A stretch of DNA of 64,000 bases from Capillibacterium thermochitinicola (GCF_013664685.1 NZ_JAAKDE010000013.1:1-64000); one strand, 5' to 3'. Counted from the first letter of the stretch, positions 26,928 to 36,737 are shown. The notes: generated by a model not told the origin, from the sequence alone. Numbers and translations: made by a program.

Positions 26928-27174
26928 GAAACTTAGAAGGAATTAGTGTCCAATAGTTGAATAATTTATTTATAAGGGCCTAAATAACGAAAATGACACG
27001 CAAAGGAAAAGAAATAATAACAACTTATCTTAATAGTTAAATTAATACGTAATCCATATTGCCATCCATTAGTCATTTAAACCCCTGAAAGCCCGGGGTT
27101 AGGAGGTGGTAGCGCGGCGGAGATAAATTCCTTATTACAACCCTATTTAGTTTATAAAAGGAGGAGAGAAAGCC

Positions 27175-28434
27175 ATGAAACGTTTTCGTTATGTCTTACT
27201 TGGCCTGCTCCTGGTTTGCTGCTTCTTTAGCCTCACTCTGGAGGCCGCTCCGATAAAGTTGGAGTATTGGACGATCTTTACCGGTCCCAACGGACAGACC
27301 ATGCAGAGGCTGGTTGATCGTTTTAACCAGGAATACAAAGGCAAAATCGAGGTCCAAATGTCGGTCATGCCTGCGGGCAACTTCTACGAAAAAATTATTT
27401 CCGCGGTGGTCAGCAATCAAGCTCCGGATTTTTGTATCATGCATGTGGACCGTTTAGCCGAGTTTACCTCACGGGGGATTTTATTACCCCTTGATGAATA
27501 CGTTGAAGCATTGGGCCTCAAAGGTTCGGATTATGCCGAACCTCTGTGGAACGGGGGTATTTGGCAAGGAAAACGTTACGCCATTCCCCTTGATACCCAT
27601 CCCTTGGTCATGTACTGGAACAAAAAACTCTTCCGTGAAGCGGGCCTTGATCCGGAAAAACCGCCTACGGACGCAGAAAGCTTTATCAAAGTCTGTAAAG
27701 CCTTGACTAAGGATAAAAACGGTGATGGCAAGATTGACCAGTGGGGGACGATGCTTTCGGTCGGTTGGCCTAACTTCCAGTACTGGTACACTATTTTCCA
27801 CCAAAACGGCGGGACCCTATTTAACGCTGACAATAGCCAAGCATTGTTCAACAGTAAAGCCGGGGTCGACGCCCTCCAATTCCTGGTGGACTGTATCTAT
27901 GTACATAAAATCTCCCCCGATAACGTTCAGGTTGACTCGGAACATGAAGCCTTTAAACGGGGAGAATTGGGCATCACCTTTAACGGGATCTGGATGATGG
28001 CCGATTACCTTAATCAACCGAACCTCGAATTTGGCGCCGGGCCGGTTCCGCAGTTTGGCAGCCAAAAAGCGGTATGGGGTGGTTCCCACCAGTTTGTCCT
28101 CCCCAAACAACGGCGGGTTGACCGCAACCGGATTAATGCCGCTATTGAGTTCATCAAATGGTTTGGTGATCATAGCCTCGACTGGGGCTTCGGCGGTCAA
28201 TTACCGGCGAAACTGTCCGTTTTGAACAGTCCCGAATTCAGGCAAGATCCCTATTTCGGCCGTATTGCGGAGATGGCTGATTACGTTTACTTCCCGCCCT
28301 TCTTTGCCAAGTACGGTGAAGCGGTTGGCCCGATCTGGGATGCGGTTAATGCTGCTTTACTCAGGAAAAGTACTCCGAAGGAAGCCTTGGACCGGGCAAA
28401 GGATCTGTCCAACAAGATTTTGGCCGGAAACTAG
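27175..28434 (+). CDS. Extracellular sugar-binding protein (family 1), second locus
   Basis: The 419-residue secreted protein has a signal peptide (residues 1-24, ending 'TLEAA') and no lipobox cysteine at the cleavage site. The mature part shows 'LVDRFNQEYKGKIEVQMSV', a calcium-binding-like 'DKNGDGKIDQWG' near residues 181-192, and 'AFKRGELGITFNGIW'. AAAGGAGGAGAG precedes the ATG. Together with the following permeases and hydrolases it should import a plant or microbial oligosaccharide; the sugar is not known. Confidence 0.88.
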   Translation: MKRFRYVLLGLLLVCCFFSLTLEAAPIKLEYWTIFTGPNGQTMQRLVDRFNQEYKGKIEVQMSVMPAGNFYEKIISAVVSNQAPDFCIMHVDRLAEFTSRGILLPLDEYVEALGLKGSDYAEPLWNGGIWQGKRYAIPLDTHPLVMYWNKKLFREAGLDPEKPPTDAESFIKVCKALTKDKNGDGKIDQWGTMLSVGWPNFQYWYTIFHQNGGTLFNADNSQALFNSKAGVDALQFLVDCIYVHKISPDNVQVDSEHEAFKRGELGITFNGIWMMADYLNQPNLEFGAGPVPQFGSQKAVWGGSHQFVLPKQRRVDRNRINAAIEFIKWFGDHSLDWGFGGQLPAKLSVLNSPEFRQDPYFGRIAEMADYVYFPPFFAKYGEAVGPIWDAVNAALLRKSTPKEALDRAKDLSNKILAGN

Positions 28435-28447
28435 TTCTCTTGCGTAA

Positions 28448-28472
28448 GGAAGAGGGGGATTCCCCCTCTTCC
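28448..28472 (+). terminator. 11-bp perfect hairpin between binding-protein and permease genes
   Basis: GGAAGAGGGGG (28448-28458) and CCCCCTCTTCC (28462-28472) pair with a 3-base loop and no T-tract. It mirrors the hairpin at the same position in the first transporter and probably sets the binding-protein to permease ratio. Confidence 0.65.
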
Positions 28473-28497
28473 ATCCATGACGAGGGAAGGTGAAGAG

Positions 28498-29433
28498 GTG
28501 GCTACTTTAGTAATGAAAGAGAAGCCCAAAGGGAGATTCCGTCGGTGGTTCGGAAGTAACGGACTGCTCCGTCCCTACTTTTATTTGTTACCCCATGCCG
28601 TTTTTTTCTTTATGTTTCTCGTTTATCCGATCTTTAAAGGCTTTTACATTAGCTTGACCGAATGGGACATTTTCGCCAACTCCGGACGTTTTATCGGTCT
28701 GGGAAATTACCGTCTCCTCTTTGATCCGGCCGCCATTCAAAATGTCTATTTTTGGCAAGCATTAAGGAATACCCTAATTTTTGTCGTAATTAGTGTACCG
28801 CTCTTGGTGTTAGTGGCTTTGGGTTTGGCTTTACTCTTAACTTCCAGGCTTTCCGGGCGGAGTGTTTTTCGGACGATTTTTTTCATGCCAACCGCCTTAA
28901 CCGTCTCGGTGGTGGCGGTAATCTGGCGGTGGCTCCTCAATGTGGACCATGGATTTGTCAATTTTCTCCTTGAAAAGGTGGGAATCAAGGGTGTACCTTG
29001 GTTGACCAGCCAACCTTGGGCTTGGATTTCCATTACCATCGCCACGGTTTGGTGGACTGTTGGGTGGAATATGATCCTCTTGATCAACGGGATTAACGGG
29101 GTACCGGAGGAGATCTATGAGGCCAGTAAGATTGACGGGGCCAATGCATGGCAACGTCTACTTTATATCACCTTGCCGTGTTTACGGCCGGTGCTCTTGT
29201 TTGTCTGTATTACCACCGTGATTGCCTCCTTTAATCTTTTCGGTCAACCCCAACTGATGACCGGCGGCGGTCCTGCCCGGTCAACCTTGCCTGTCATGAT
29301 GCAGATTTATACGGAGGCCTGGGCGAACTACCGGATGGGACCGGCGGGCGCCATGTCCTATCTCACCGCCTTGATTATGATTGTTTTCACCGTCTTCCAA
29401 AGCAAACTCTTTGCCCAGCGGGCTGATGATTAG
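28498..29433 (+). CDS. ABC sugar permease (MalF-like), second locus
   Basis: The 311-residue membrane subunit has about six helices and the EAA loop 'EASKIDGANAWQRLLYITLP'. GTG 28498 is favoured because GAGGGAAGG lies 7 bases upstream. ATG 28477 would have to use the intergenic hairpin as ribosome site. A frameshifted second permease follows, so the exported pair may be non-functional. Confidence 0.88.
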   Translation: MATLVMKEKPKGRFRRWFGSNGLLRPYFYLLPHAVFFFMFLVYPIFKGFYISLTEWDIFANSGRFIGLGNYRLLFDPAAIQNVYFWQALRNTLIFVVISVPLLVLVALGLALLLTSRLSGRSVFRTIFFMPTALTVSVVAVIWRWLLNVDHGFVNFLLEKVGIKGVPWLTSQPWAWISITIATVWWTVGWNMILLINGINGVPEEIYEASKIDGANAWQRLLYITLPCLRPVLLFVCITTVIASFNLFGQPQLMTGGGPARSTLPVMMQIYTEAWANYRMGPAGAMSYLTALIMIVFTVFQSKLFAQRADD

Positions 29434-29448
29434 AAGGGGGGGCGAAAG

Positions 29449-30286
29449 TTGAAAACGGAACATAAATTCCGGCTGAATCTCCAGTTTGTGATCGCGTCGA
29501 TCCTGGCGGTTATTTTCTTGTTCCCCATTTACTGGATGTTCATCACTTCCCTCCGGCCGGAAGTGATGACCACGGTTTGGCCGCCCAAACTATTTCCCAC
29601 CGATTTGACCTTGGAGAATTATAAGGCCATTGTGAGCAATACCGTCGATACTCCGGTCTTCCGCTGGTTTTTCAATAGTTTGGTCGCCGCGTCGGGTTAT
29701 ACCATTCTTTCCTGTATTTGTATGTTCTTTGGCGGCTTATGCTTTGGCTTGCCTGGATTTTCCGGGACGGGAAGTTTATTTTTGGGCCCTGATTACCTCA
29801 TTCATCATCCCCGGGATTATCTTTCTGATCCCCAACTATTTATTGGTGAATCGATTAGGATGGGTTGATACCTATCTGGCCCTAATCTTACCGGGGCTGT
29901 CTGGCGCAACCGGGGTCTTTTTAATGCGCCAGTTTTTCCTGACCATCCCCAAATCTCTCCAGGAGGCGGCCTGGATGGACGGGGCCGGCCGTTTCTGGGT
30001 CTTCCTCAAAATTGTGCTTCCCTTATCAAAGCCGGTTTTATTAACCTACGGCCTGATGAGTTTCCTGGCCAACTGGAATGATTATCTGTGGGCTTTGATT
30101 GTTACGTACGCGCCGAGAATGCGGACCCTCCCGGTGGGGATTCTGACCTTGCAGGGACGGTATATCCATTATTACGGGAAGATGATGGCCGGAGCCTTCT
30201 TAACCGCTTTACCGGCGATTATTCTGTTTGTGGCGGTCCAGCGTTACTTTGTGAAAGGCATCGTCATGACTGGGATGAAAACGTGA
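29449..30286 (+). pseudogene. ABC sugar permease (MalG-like) with a +1 frameshift
   Basis: The first part (29449 to about 29719) encodes the MalG-like N-terminus through 'FFNSLVAASGYTILSC'. The rest ('CSLAAYALACLDFPGREVYF' to 'YFVKGIVMTGMKT', with EAA loop 'EAAWMDGAGRFWVFLKIVLP') is in the +1 frame. The shift maps to TGTATTTGTATG (29714-29725), where one extra T accounts for it. Joined, the protein would be 278 residues, a normal length. A second product could start at TTG 29729, but would lack the first helices. Sequencing error is the main alternative. Confidence 0.85.
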
Positions 30287-30300
30287 AGGTGGGAAGGCAG

Positions 30301-31147
30301 ATGGTAATGAAAGGAAAAAACTGGCGTAAATTTCTCCGGTTTCCGCTTTGTCTTTTGGTCCTCCTTGTCATTTCGGGTCAAAGGTCACCGGTGGAAGCCG
30401 GCTATATTAAGGTGGCGGAACATGGTCGCTACTTTGAGAAGGATGGTCAGCCTTTCCTGGTTGTCGGGTTGAATGATGCGCTGACCTGGCCGGGACTTTC
30501 TCCGCTCTTGAATGGGCTTTCCCCCGGGGCGGTCGAAGCTTACCTTGAAAATTTGGTCGCCCACGGGGTAAACACCGTCCGCGTGATGATTGAGTATGCC
30601 GAGACCCCCCTGGGTTTGCTTGAAGATCCGCTCGGCACTTATAACCCGACGGTAGTGCGATCCCCGAATGGATGCGGAATTTTTACATAATGTCTCCTTC
30701 GCCCATCTCTTCAGCGGGGGAGCCGGGACGGGCATGCGCTGGCCGTACCGGGTACCCCATATCTTATCCACCGGGATGCTTGAAGCTTTACAGCGGGTGA
30801 GTAAATTTATTGCCGCCGTTGACTGGCAAGGGTTTGTTCCTGATCATATCTCCGGCGACCTGGGAACGGAGGAGGGGATCCTCGCGTGCGCCATTGGGGA
30901 CGGGCGGAGGATGATGGCATGGTTGGTCCGGAAAGCGGAAGCCCGGAAGGGGGAAGAACGGGAGAAACTCACCATTGAAGGGCTGGAGCCCGGGGAGTAT
31001 GAAGTGAAGTACTGGGATCCGTGGCGTTCATGTTGGTTGCAGGAGGAACGCCTGACCTGGACCGAGGGGGTTACCATCCAAACCCCCGCCTTTGAAAAGG
31101 ATCTTATTATCGTCATGACCTTACGAACGGAGGAAGAACAAAGATGA
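30301..31147 (+). pseudogene. GH5-like secreted glycoside hydrolase with internal deletion
   Basis: The 5' part encodes a signal peptide (residues 1-29, ending 'SPVEA') and the start of a beta-barrel hydrolase ('FEKDGQPFLVVGLNDALTWPG', 'LVAHGVNTVRVMIEYAETPLG'). After 'GTYNPTVV' (near 30655) the frame runs out at 30690. A second frame from about 30668 continues with 'FLHNVSFAHLFSGGAGTGMRWP' and a C-terminal beta domain. The middle of the barrel, including its expected catalytic Glu residues, is missing. I infer a deletion with frameshift at about 30656-30668. Family GH5 is a best guess; a related (beta/alpha)8 family is possible. Confidence 0.72.
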
Positions 31148-31207
31148 TCGTCATACCAAAGGTAAAAGATGAGAACGGGGCAAGGCTAGCCAAGGGGAGG
31201 GATGGGC

Positions 31208-33868
31208 ATGGGTGAGATCCGGACCCTGAACGGATTATGGACCTTCACCATCGATCCCCGGGGGCGGGGCGAGGAAGAAAAATGGTATTGCGGTCTGCCC
31301 GCCGGTGACCGGTATCCGGTGCCGGGGGTATGGCAAACCTACCGTAAAGAGTTATACAGCTATACGGGATATACCTGGTACAGCCGGGAATTCACGCTTG
31401 AGCCGGAGCTCCGTGGCAAACGCATATTTATAGAGTTTGCCGCCGTTGATTTCCGGGCGGATGTTTGGCTGAACGGGAAAAAATTGGGTATGCACGAAGG
31501 TGGATATACCCCGTTCCGCTTTGAGGTCACCGATCTGGTCCGTGGCGGAGAGGCCAATTTATTGGTCGTGTGTGTCTTTGACCCGGAGGAGAATCAAGAG
31601 CTTCCCCACGGCAAACAGGGGAGCTGGTACAGCCGGGTCAGCGGTATTTGGCAGGATGTCAGGCTGCTGATCTATAACGAAGCCTTTATTGAAAAGGTCA
31701 AGATCACGCCCGATCTGGATCAGGACACCGTCCATTTTACGGTGCTATGTGATGGAGTGAATAACCTAATTGATCCAAACGTGGAGATTATGATCTATGC
31801 CGCAGAAGACCGCGGCCGGATGATCGAAAAACGGTCCTTTCCTTACCGGGACGACCATACTTACAGTCTCGGCCTGACGGACCCGTGCTACTGGAGCCCG
31901 TCCTCGCCCTGGCTCTACCATACCGAGATTATTCTTAAAGACGGGACCATTCCCAGAGACCGGATGGTTACTTATTTCGGGTTACGTAAAATTCATTGGG
32001 AAGCGGGGCGCCTCTTTTTGAACAACCGGCCTTTCTATCTCCGCGGTGCCTTGGACCAGGGGTTCTGGCCGGAAACGATCTATTATGCCCCCAGCGAAAG
32101 CCTGATTCAGGAGGAGATCAAAAAAGCAAGGGACATGGGTTTTAACCTGCTCCGGAAACACATCAAAACAGAAGATCCCCGTTACCTGTACTGGGCTGAC
32201 CGCATGGGGATGCTCATCTGGGCGGAACCACCCAACTGCGCCAAATGGTCGGAACTGGCCAAGGCCCGGTTTAAAAAGGAATTGTTTGCTTTAATTGAGC
32301 GGGATTATAATCACCCTTCCATTATTATCTGGAGTATCTATAATGAAGAATGGGGATTGGAATGGCGACTCCGCAATGACCGGGAAAAACAGCTGTGGGT
32401 GAATGAATTATACCGGGAGGTAAAAAAGGCCGATCCAACCCGTCTGGTTTGTGATAATTCAGGCTGGGCCCATGTCTGCACCGATCTGAATGACTATCAC
32501 CGTTACTTTGCCGTTCCCGAGCTCGCCGAGGAGTGGCGGGCTGATTTGACCCGCATTGTCGAGCATCCGGAAGAGAATTACGCCCTGCCCGCCAATCACT
32601 GGGGGGAGCCGATTTTGATCTCCGAATTCGGAATGTGGGGGCTTCCGGAGACCGATCAGATTACCGGTGAAGATTTGGATGCGGTTCCGTGGTGGCAGGG
32701 AAGTGCCCGAATCTTTAAGGAGGAGTTTAAGATTCCGGCGACGGCCGCCCGCAATTTCCGGAAATACGGTTTGGACCGGATTTTTTCCAACTTGAATGAA
32801 TTGGCACGGGCAGCGCAAGAACGGGAATTCCGGGGTGTAAAATTTATCATCGAGGAGATCCGGAAAAGGCCGGAGCTTGCCGGTTACGTGGTCACAGAAC
32901 TAACCGATATCGAATGGGAAACCAATGGGTTCTTGACCTATAACCGCCAGCTGAAGGCCGGTTTTGCGAAAGCCCCTTATTTTAACGGGGAAACCATCAT
33001 CAGCGCCGACCTGAACAAAAGAAACTTTTGGTGCGGGGAAACGCTCCGGGTCCGGCCGGTGGTGGTCAATAACACGGATCAAGATTTTCAAGGGGAAATC
33101 GTTTGGAACCTGAACGGGACAAGGCTTTCGGAGAAGACGCCCCTTACCGTTCTTGCCTCTGCGGTTACCCCCGGCCATGAAGTTTTGCTTCCGTTGCCCA
33201 ACGTCGATACGCCGCAGCGGCTTTGCCTCCGCTATGAATTGCGCTGTGGGGAGCGGGTTATTTGCCAAAATGAAGAAGAACTCACCATTACCCCGCCGGC
33301 CGCCCGGGTGGTCAACGGCCCGGTTGTTTATCCGGTGGGTCTGCCTCCGGCCTTTATCACCGAATTGGTTAAAAACGGATTTAAGCTCGCTCCGGACGGG
33401 AAAGCGGCGGGACTTTGCCTGACTACGGCCTTGACGCCGGAGGTTAGGGCCCACTTGGAGGCCGGGGGGCACGTGCTTTGGCTGGCGGAAAGCCAGATGA
33501 CGGGAGATGGATTCACCCTCAAGAAACTGGTGGAAGGGGAAAACTGGGACCGGGCGGCAGCGGTTAATTTTCTTGACCCCTCACTTTTCCCCGGGGTACC
33601 GGTGGCAAAAGTACCCGGTTGGGAAATGGCCGGTCTTTATCCGGCTACGCTTGTCACCAACCTGGATACCTTACCAGGGGTAAGGGTGTATGGCGGGATG
33701 TTCCAAGGCTGGTTGGGAAACCTTGACGGTTTTTTGGTCGAGCTTCCACTGGAGTCCGGGCGTATATGGATTACCACCTTACGTTTGGGTGCCAGCTATA
33801 ACCAACAACCGATCGGGACTTTAATGTTAAACCAATTAATGCTAAGAGCGGGGAGAGGATGGAGTTGA
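31208..33868 (+). CDS. Glycoside hydrolase family 2 (beta-glycosidase)
   Basis: The 886-residue enzyme has the GH2 order. A jelly-roll sugar-binding domain comes first (about 1-180, 'YTWYSREFTLEP', 'VWLNGKKLGMHEGGYTPF'), then an immunoglobulin-like domain (about 180-280) and a TIM barrel. The acid/base Glu is in 'WSIYNEEWGLEW' near residue 380 and the nucleophile Glu in 'ILISEFGMWGLPE' near residue 473. No signal peptide is seen, so it probably acts on imported oligosaccharides. Galactosidase, glucuronidase and mannosidase are all possible. ATG 31208 is chosen because AAGGGGAGG lies 8 bases upstream. It overlaps the GH43 gene by 10 bases. Confidence 0.88.
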   Translation: MGEIRTLNGLWTFTIDPRGRGEEEKWYCGLPAGDRYPVPGVWQTYRKELYSYTGYTWYSREFTLEPELRGKRIFIEFAAVDFRADVWLNGKKLGMHEGGYTPFRFEVTDLVRGGEANLLVVCVFDPEENQELPHGKQGSWYSRVSGIWQDVRLLIYNEAFIEKVKITPDLDQDTVHFTVLCDGVNNLIDPNVEIMIYAAEDRGRMIEKRSFPYRDDHTYSLGLTDPCYWSPSSPWLYHTEIILKDGTIPRDRMVTYFGLRKIHWEAGRLFLNNRPFYLRGALDQGFWPETIYYAPSESLIQEEIKKARDMGFNLLRKHIKTEDPRYLYWADRMGMLIWAEPPNCAKWSELAKARFKKELFALIERDYNHPSIIIWSIYNEEWGLEWRLRNDREKQLWVNELYREVKKADPTRLVCDNSGWAHVCTDLNDYHRYFAVPELAEEWRADLTRIVEHPEENYALPANHWGEPILISEFGMWGLPETDQITGEDLDAVPWWQGSARIFKEEFKIPATAARNFRKYGLDRIFSNLNELARAAQEREFRGVKFIIEEIRKRPELAGYVVTELTDIEWETNGFLTYNRQLKAGFAKAPYFNGETIISADLNKRNFWCGETLRVRPVVVNNTDQDFQGEIVWNLNGTRLSEKTPLTVLASAVTPGHEVLLPLPNVDTPQRLCLRYELRCGERVICQNEEELTITPPAARVVNGPVVYPVGLPPAFITELVKNGFKLAPDGKAAGLCLTTALTPEVRAHLEAGGHVLWLAESQMTGDGFTLKKLVEGENWDRAAAVNFLDPSLFPGVPVAKVPGWEMAGLYPATLVTNLDTLPGVRVYGGMFQGWLGNLDGFLVELPLESGRIWITTLRLGASYNQQPIGTLMLNQLMLRAGRGWS

Positions 33869-34773
33869 CCCGAACCTTAAAATGCGGGGAGATCACCCAG
33901 ATCGGTGACCCTTATGTCCTGCGGGACCGGGGAAAATATTACCTGTATGCCACTTCCTCCCCCTATGGGTTTAAGGTGTGGGAATCTCCCGATCTGGCCG
34001 CCTGGCAAGAACGGGGATTAGCTTTGGATGCACGGGAAGAGGGTAACCAATGGGGCGTCGGCGATTTTTGGGCGCCCGAAGTCACTTATTACCAGGGGAA
34101 TTACTATATGATTTACAGCGCCCGGGACCGGGACGGTTCGCTGAAGCTGGCCTTGGCCACGGCGACACACCCCTTGGGCCCTTTTCGCAACCGGAAAGCA
34201 CCCCTCTTCGACCGGGGCAAGTCCTTTATCGACGGGCATTTCTTTTTTGATGACGACGGGAAAATTTATCTCTATTATGTTCAGGATTGTTCGGAAAATA
34301 TAATCGATGGTAAACATATCAGCCAAATTTTTGTGCAAGAAGTCAGTGCCGACCTTCTGACTTTGTTGGGGGAACCGGTTTTAGCGGTCGAGCCCAGCCA
34401 ACCCTGGGAGGGGATTGACCGGGATTGGCAGTGGAATGAAGGCCCTTTTGTCCTGAAGGACCGCGGGGTGTACTATTTAATGTATTCCGCCAATTGCTAT
34501 GCTTCCAGTGACTACGCCATCGGGTATGCCGTGGCCACTTCCCCGTTGGGGCCTTGGCAAAAGGCGGACGGCAATCCGCTCCTGGCCAAAGATTTAGCGG
34601 CGGGGTTTTCCGGCCCGGGACATAACTGTGTAACCCGTTCCCCCGACGGGAGCCTTTTGATTGTTTACCATACCCATACCAATCCGGAGCAGCCTAGTGG
34701 CGACCGGAAAGTAAATATCGACCGGCTTGTGATTGAAAATGGTCAATTAAAAGTGGTCCGGGTCATGAAATGA
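33859..34773 (+). CDS. Glycoside hydrolase family 43 (arabinanase/xylosidase type)
   Basis: The 304-residue product is a five-bladed beta-propeller enzyme. Expected catalytic residues are Asp17 in 'IGDPYVL', Asp125 in 'SFIDGHFFF' and Glu194 in 'WNEGPFVL'. The length matches single-domain GH43 enzymes. No signal peptide is seen, so it is intracellular, working with the GH2 enzyme on imported arabinose-, xylose- or galactose-containing oligosaccharides. The start overlaps the GH2 stop. The stop lies inside a long terminator stem. Confidence 0.88.
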   Translation: MELTRTLKCGEITQIGDPYVLRDRGKYYLYATSSPYGFKVWESPDLAAWQERGLALDAREEGNQWGVGDFWAPEVTYYQGNYYMIYSARDRDGSLKLALATATHPLGPFRNRKAPLFDRGKSFIDGHFFFDDDGKIYLYYVQDCSENIIDGKHISQIFVQEVSADLLTLLGEPVLAVEPSQPWEGIDRDWQWNEGPFVLKDRGVYYLMYSANCYASSDYAIGYAVATSPLGPWQKADGNPLLAKDLAAGFSGPGHNCVTRSPDGSLLIVYHTHTNPEQPSGDRKVNIDRLVIENGQLKVVRVMK

Positions 34774-34790
34774 CCCGGACCACTTGTTTT
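34751..34790. terminator. 16-bp perfect bidirectional terminator between GH43 and galM
   Basis: AAGTGGTCCGGGTCAT (34751-34766) and ATGACCCGGACCACTT (34770-34785) enclose a GAA loop, followed by GTTTTT. On the minus strand the stem is followed by TTAATTG. The GH43 stop codon TGA (34771-34773) sits in the 3' arm. Confidence 0.93.
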
Positions 34791-34805
34791 TATGACCACT
34801 GGTTT

Positions 34806-35846
34806 TTATTGTTCAATGGTAAACTGGTATATGGTGGTCTGTTGGTAAACTTCCCCCGGGTTTAAGACTGTGGAAGGAAACGCGGGGTGATTGGGGGAAT
34901 CGGGGAAGTGTTGGGTTTCCAGACAGAACCCGCTGTGTTTTCCGTATTTTACACCGCGTTTTCCGGTCAAGGTCCCGTCGAGGAAATTTCCGGTGTAAAA
35001 CTGCATTCCCGGTTCAGTGGTGTAGACCGTCATTACCCGGCCACTTTTCGGTTCGCGGACGCTGGCGGCCAAAGTTAGTTCAGGTCCCTTGCGGTTTAAA
35101 ACATAATTATGGTCATAGCCGCCGGGGAGCTTTTTGATCCGCGCTCCAATCGGTTGCCAAGTGGTGAAGTCCAAGGGGGTATTGTGCACCGGAATTAATT
35201 CCCCGGTGGGAATCAATTCTTCATCAACGGCCGTATAACGGTCGGCGTTGATCATGATTTCATGGTCCAGGATATCGCCACAACCTTCCCCCTTTAAATT
35301 GAAGTAACCGTGGTGGGTGAGGTTGACGATGGTTGGCTGATCGGTGGTAGCCAGATATTTAATGACCAGTTCATTTTGGTCATTCAGGAGGTAACGGACA
35401 GTGGTGGATAAGTTCCCCGGGTAGTTTTCCTCCCCGTCTTTGGATAAATAATTGAGCTCCACCCCAGCCCCTTCTGCGTTACAAAACTCGACAGCATCCC
35501 AGACCACCTTGTTGAAACCGATATTCCCGCCGTGAAGGTGGTTTTTACCGTCATTCAGGGCCAACTGGTACTCTTTACCGTTCAGAACAAAGCGGCCCTT
35601 GGCAATGCGGTTTGCGTAACGACCGATGAGCGCGCCGAAATAGGGGTGCTCGGCTAAATAGTCGGCTAAATTGTCAAAACCGAGGACCACATCGTCAAGT
35701 TTGCCGGTTTTATCCGGGACCAGAAGCGATGTGACAATCCCCCCGAAATTAATGATCTTCACTGTCATATCATGTTTGTTTTTGAGGGTAAACTGAAAGA
35801 CTTCCTTCCCGCCAACCATTCCATAGGGTATCTTTGTGATGTTCAA
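34806..35846 (-). CDS. galM: Aldose 1-epimerase (mutarotase)
   Basis: The enzyme interconverts alpha and beta anomers of galactose or other aldoses. The 346-residue product carries the family sequence 'RYANRIAKGRF', the catalytic His motif 'VNLTHHGYFNLKG' and 'PGGYDHNYVL'. The catalytic Glu lies in the C-terminal 'GFCLETQHFPDSPNH'. AAGGAGGGG precedes the ATG. It is convergent with the GH2/GH43 operon, suggesting use with the same sugars. Confidence 0.93.
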   Translation of the reverse strand: MNITKIPYGMVGGKEVFQFTLKNKHDMTVKIINFGGIVTSLLVPDKTGKLDDVVLGFDNLADYLAEHPYFGALIGRYANRIAKGRFVLNGKEYQLALNDGKNHLHGGNIGFNKVVWDAVEFCNAEGAGVELNYLSKDGEENYPGNLSTTVRYLLNDQNELVIKYLATTDQPTIVNLTHHGYFNLKGEGCGDILDHEIMINADRYTAVDEELIPTGELIPVHNTPLDFTTWQPIGARIKKLPGGYDHNYVLNRKGPELTLAASVREPKSGRVMTVYTTEPGMQFYTGNFLDGTLTGKRGVKYGKHSGFCLETQHFPDSPNHPAFPSTVLNPGEVYQQTTIYQFTIEQ

Positions 35847-35930
35847 AATTTCCCCTCCTTATTTTCATCTGAACGGTAAAAGTAACTGTCCTTGTTTCCC
35901 CGGAAACAAAGACAAGATGGCATCATAAGC

Positions 35931-36737
35931 TTACAGTGCTTTATTCAAACAGAAGCGGTAGAGGGCATGGGCGACACCGTTTTCGTCATTGGAGAGCGTC
36001 ACATAGTCGGCGTGTTGTTTGATTGCCGCATCGGCATTGGCCATGGCAATGCCGAGTCCGGCATATTTGATCATTGACAGATCATTAAACCCGTCCCCGA
36101 TCGCGATGATTTCCTCCCGGGAGAAGCCGTAATAAGCGCTCAATTGGGCCAAAGCATTGGCTTTCGAGACTTTTTGGTCGAAAAATTCCAGAAGGAACGG
36201 CTGGGAAGTACAGTAATTCACCGTCGGGGGGACCGCGGGCGCAACCTGTTTTTCAAAATGGCGGATCGCTTCTACTGTGTCGTAAAAAAGGACTTTTGTC
36301 ACCCCTTGGGCGATGAGCGCTTCCAGATCGGTAATGGGCTCCGGTTTCGTCCTTGACAGGTCGGAGTAGGCGGTTGCTTCCGGGCCAAACGGCTGGACAT
36401 AGAGTTTGTTGTCGGCCCAAATGACAACCGTGGTTTTGAGGTTTGTGCCGAGTTTGTACACGGTTTTCACGTCTTCGCCCCGCATTGTTTGGGCGTAAAG
36501 GATCTTTCTTGATTTTCCCATTACGATCATGGCACCGTTGTAGGTGATAAAGGGCAGATCCAGACCCAGTTGCTCAATCAACGGTTCGACTCCTTGGATT
36601 GGCCGGCCGGTGCAGATGGTCACGATCACCCCGGCCGCGATGGTTTCTTGGATTGCTTTTATGGTCTCCGGTGTAAGGTTGCTATTGCTGTCCAGGAGGG
36701 TGCCGTCGACATCGACTGCTACTAATTTGTACTTCAT
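35931..36737 (-). CDS. Cof-type HAD phosphatase
   Basis: The 268-residue haloacid-dehalogenase-superfamily protein shows motif I 'VAVDVDGTLLDSN', motif II 'TICTGRP', a cap insertion of the Cof (IIB) type, the motif III lysine region 'KVSKANALAQL' and motif IV 'IAIGDGFNDLSMIKYAG'. Such enzymes dephosphorylate sugar phosphates or flavin/PLP compounds; the substrate is not predictable. AAAGGAGAAG precedes the ATG. It lies upstream of galM on the same strand, 84 bases apart. Confidence 0.92.
   Translation of the reverse strand: MKYKLVAVDVDGTLLDSNSNLTPETIKAIQETIAAGVIVTICTGRPIQGVEPLIEQLGLDLPFITYNGAMIVMGKSRKILYAQTMRGEDVKTVYKLGTNLKTTVVIWADNKLYVQPFGPEATAYSDLSRTKPEPITDLEALIAQGVTKVLFYDTVEAIRHFEKQVAPAVPPTVNYCTSQPFLLEFFDQKVSKANALAQLSAYYGFSREEIIAIGDGFNDLSMIKYAGLGIAMANADAAIKQHADYVTLSNDENGVAHALYRFCLNKAL

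Noticed and set aside
30301-31147. Two separate small genes (30301-30690 and 30668-31147)
   Set aside because: Together they match the two ends of one hydrolase; the second has no ribosome site and starts inside the first.
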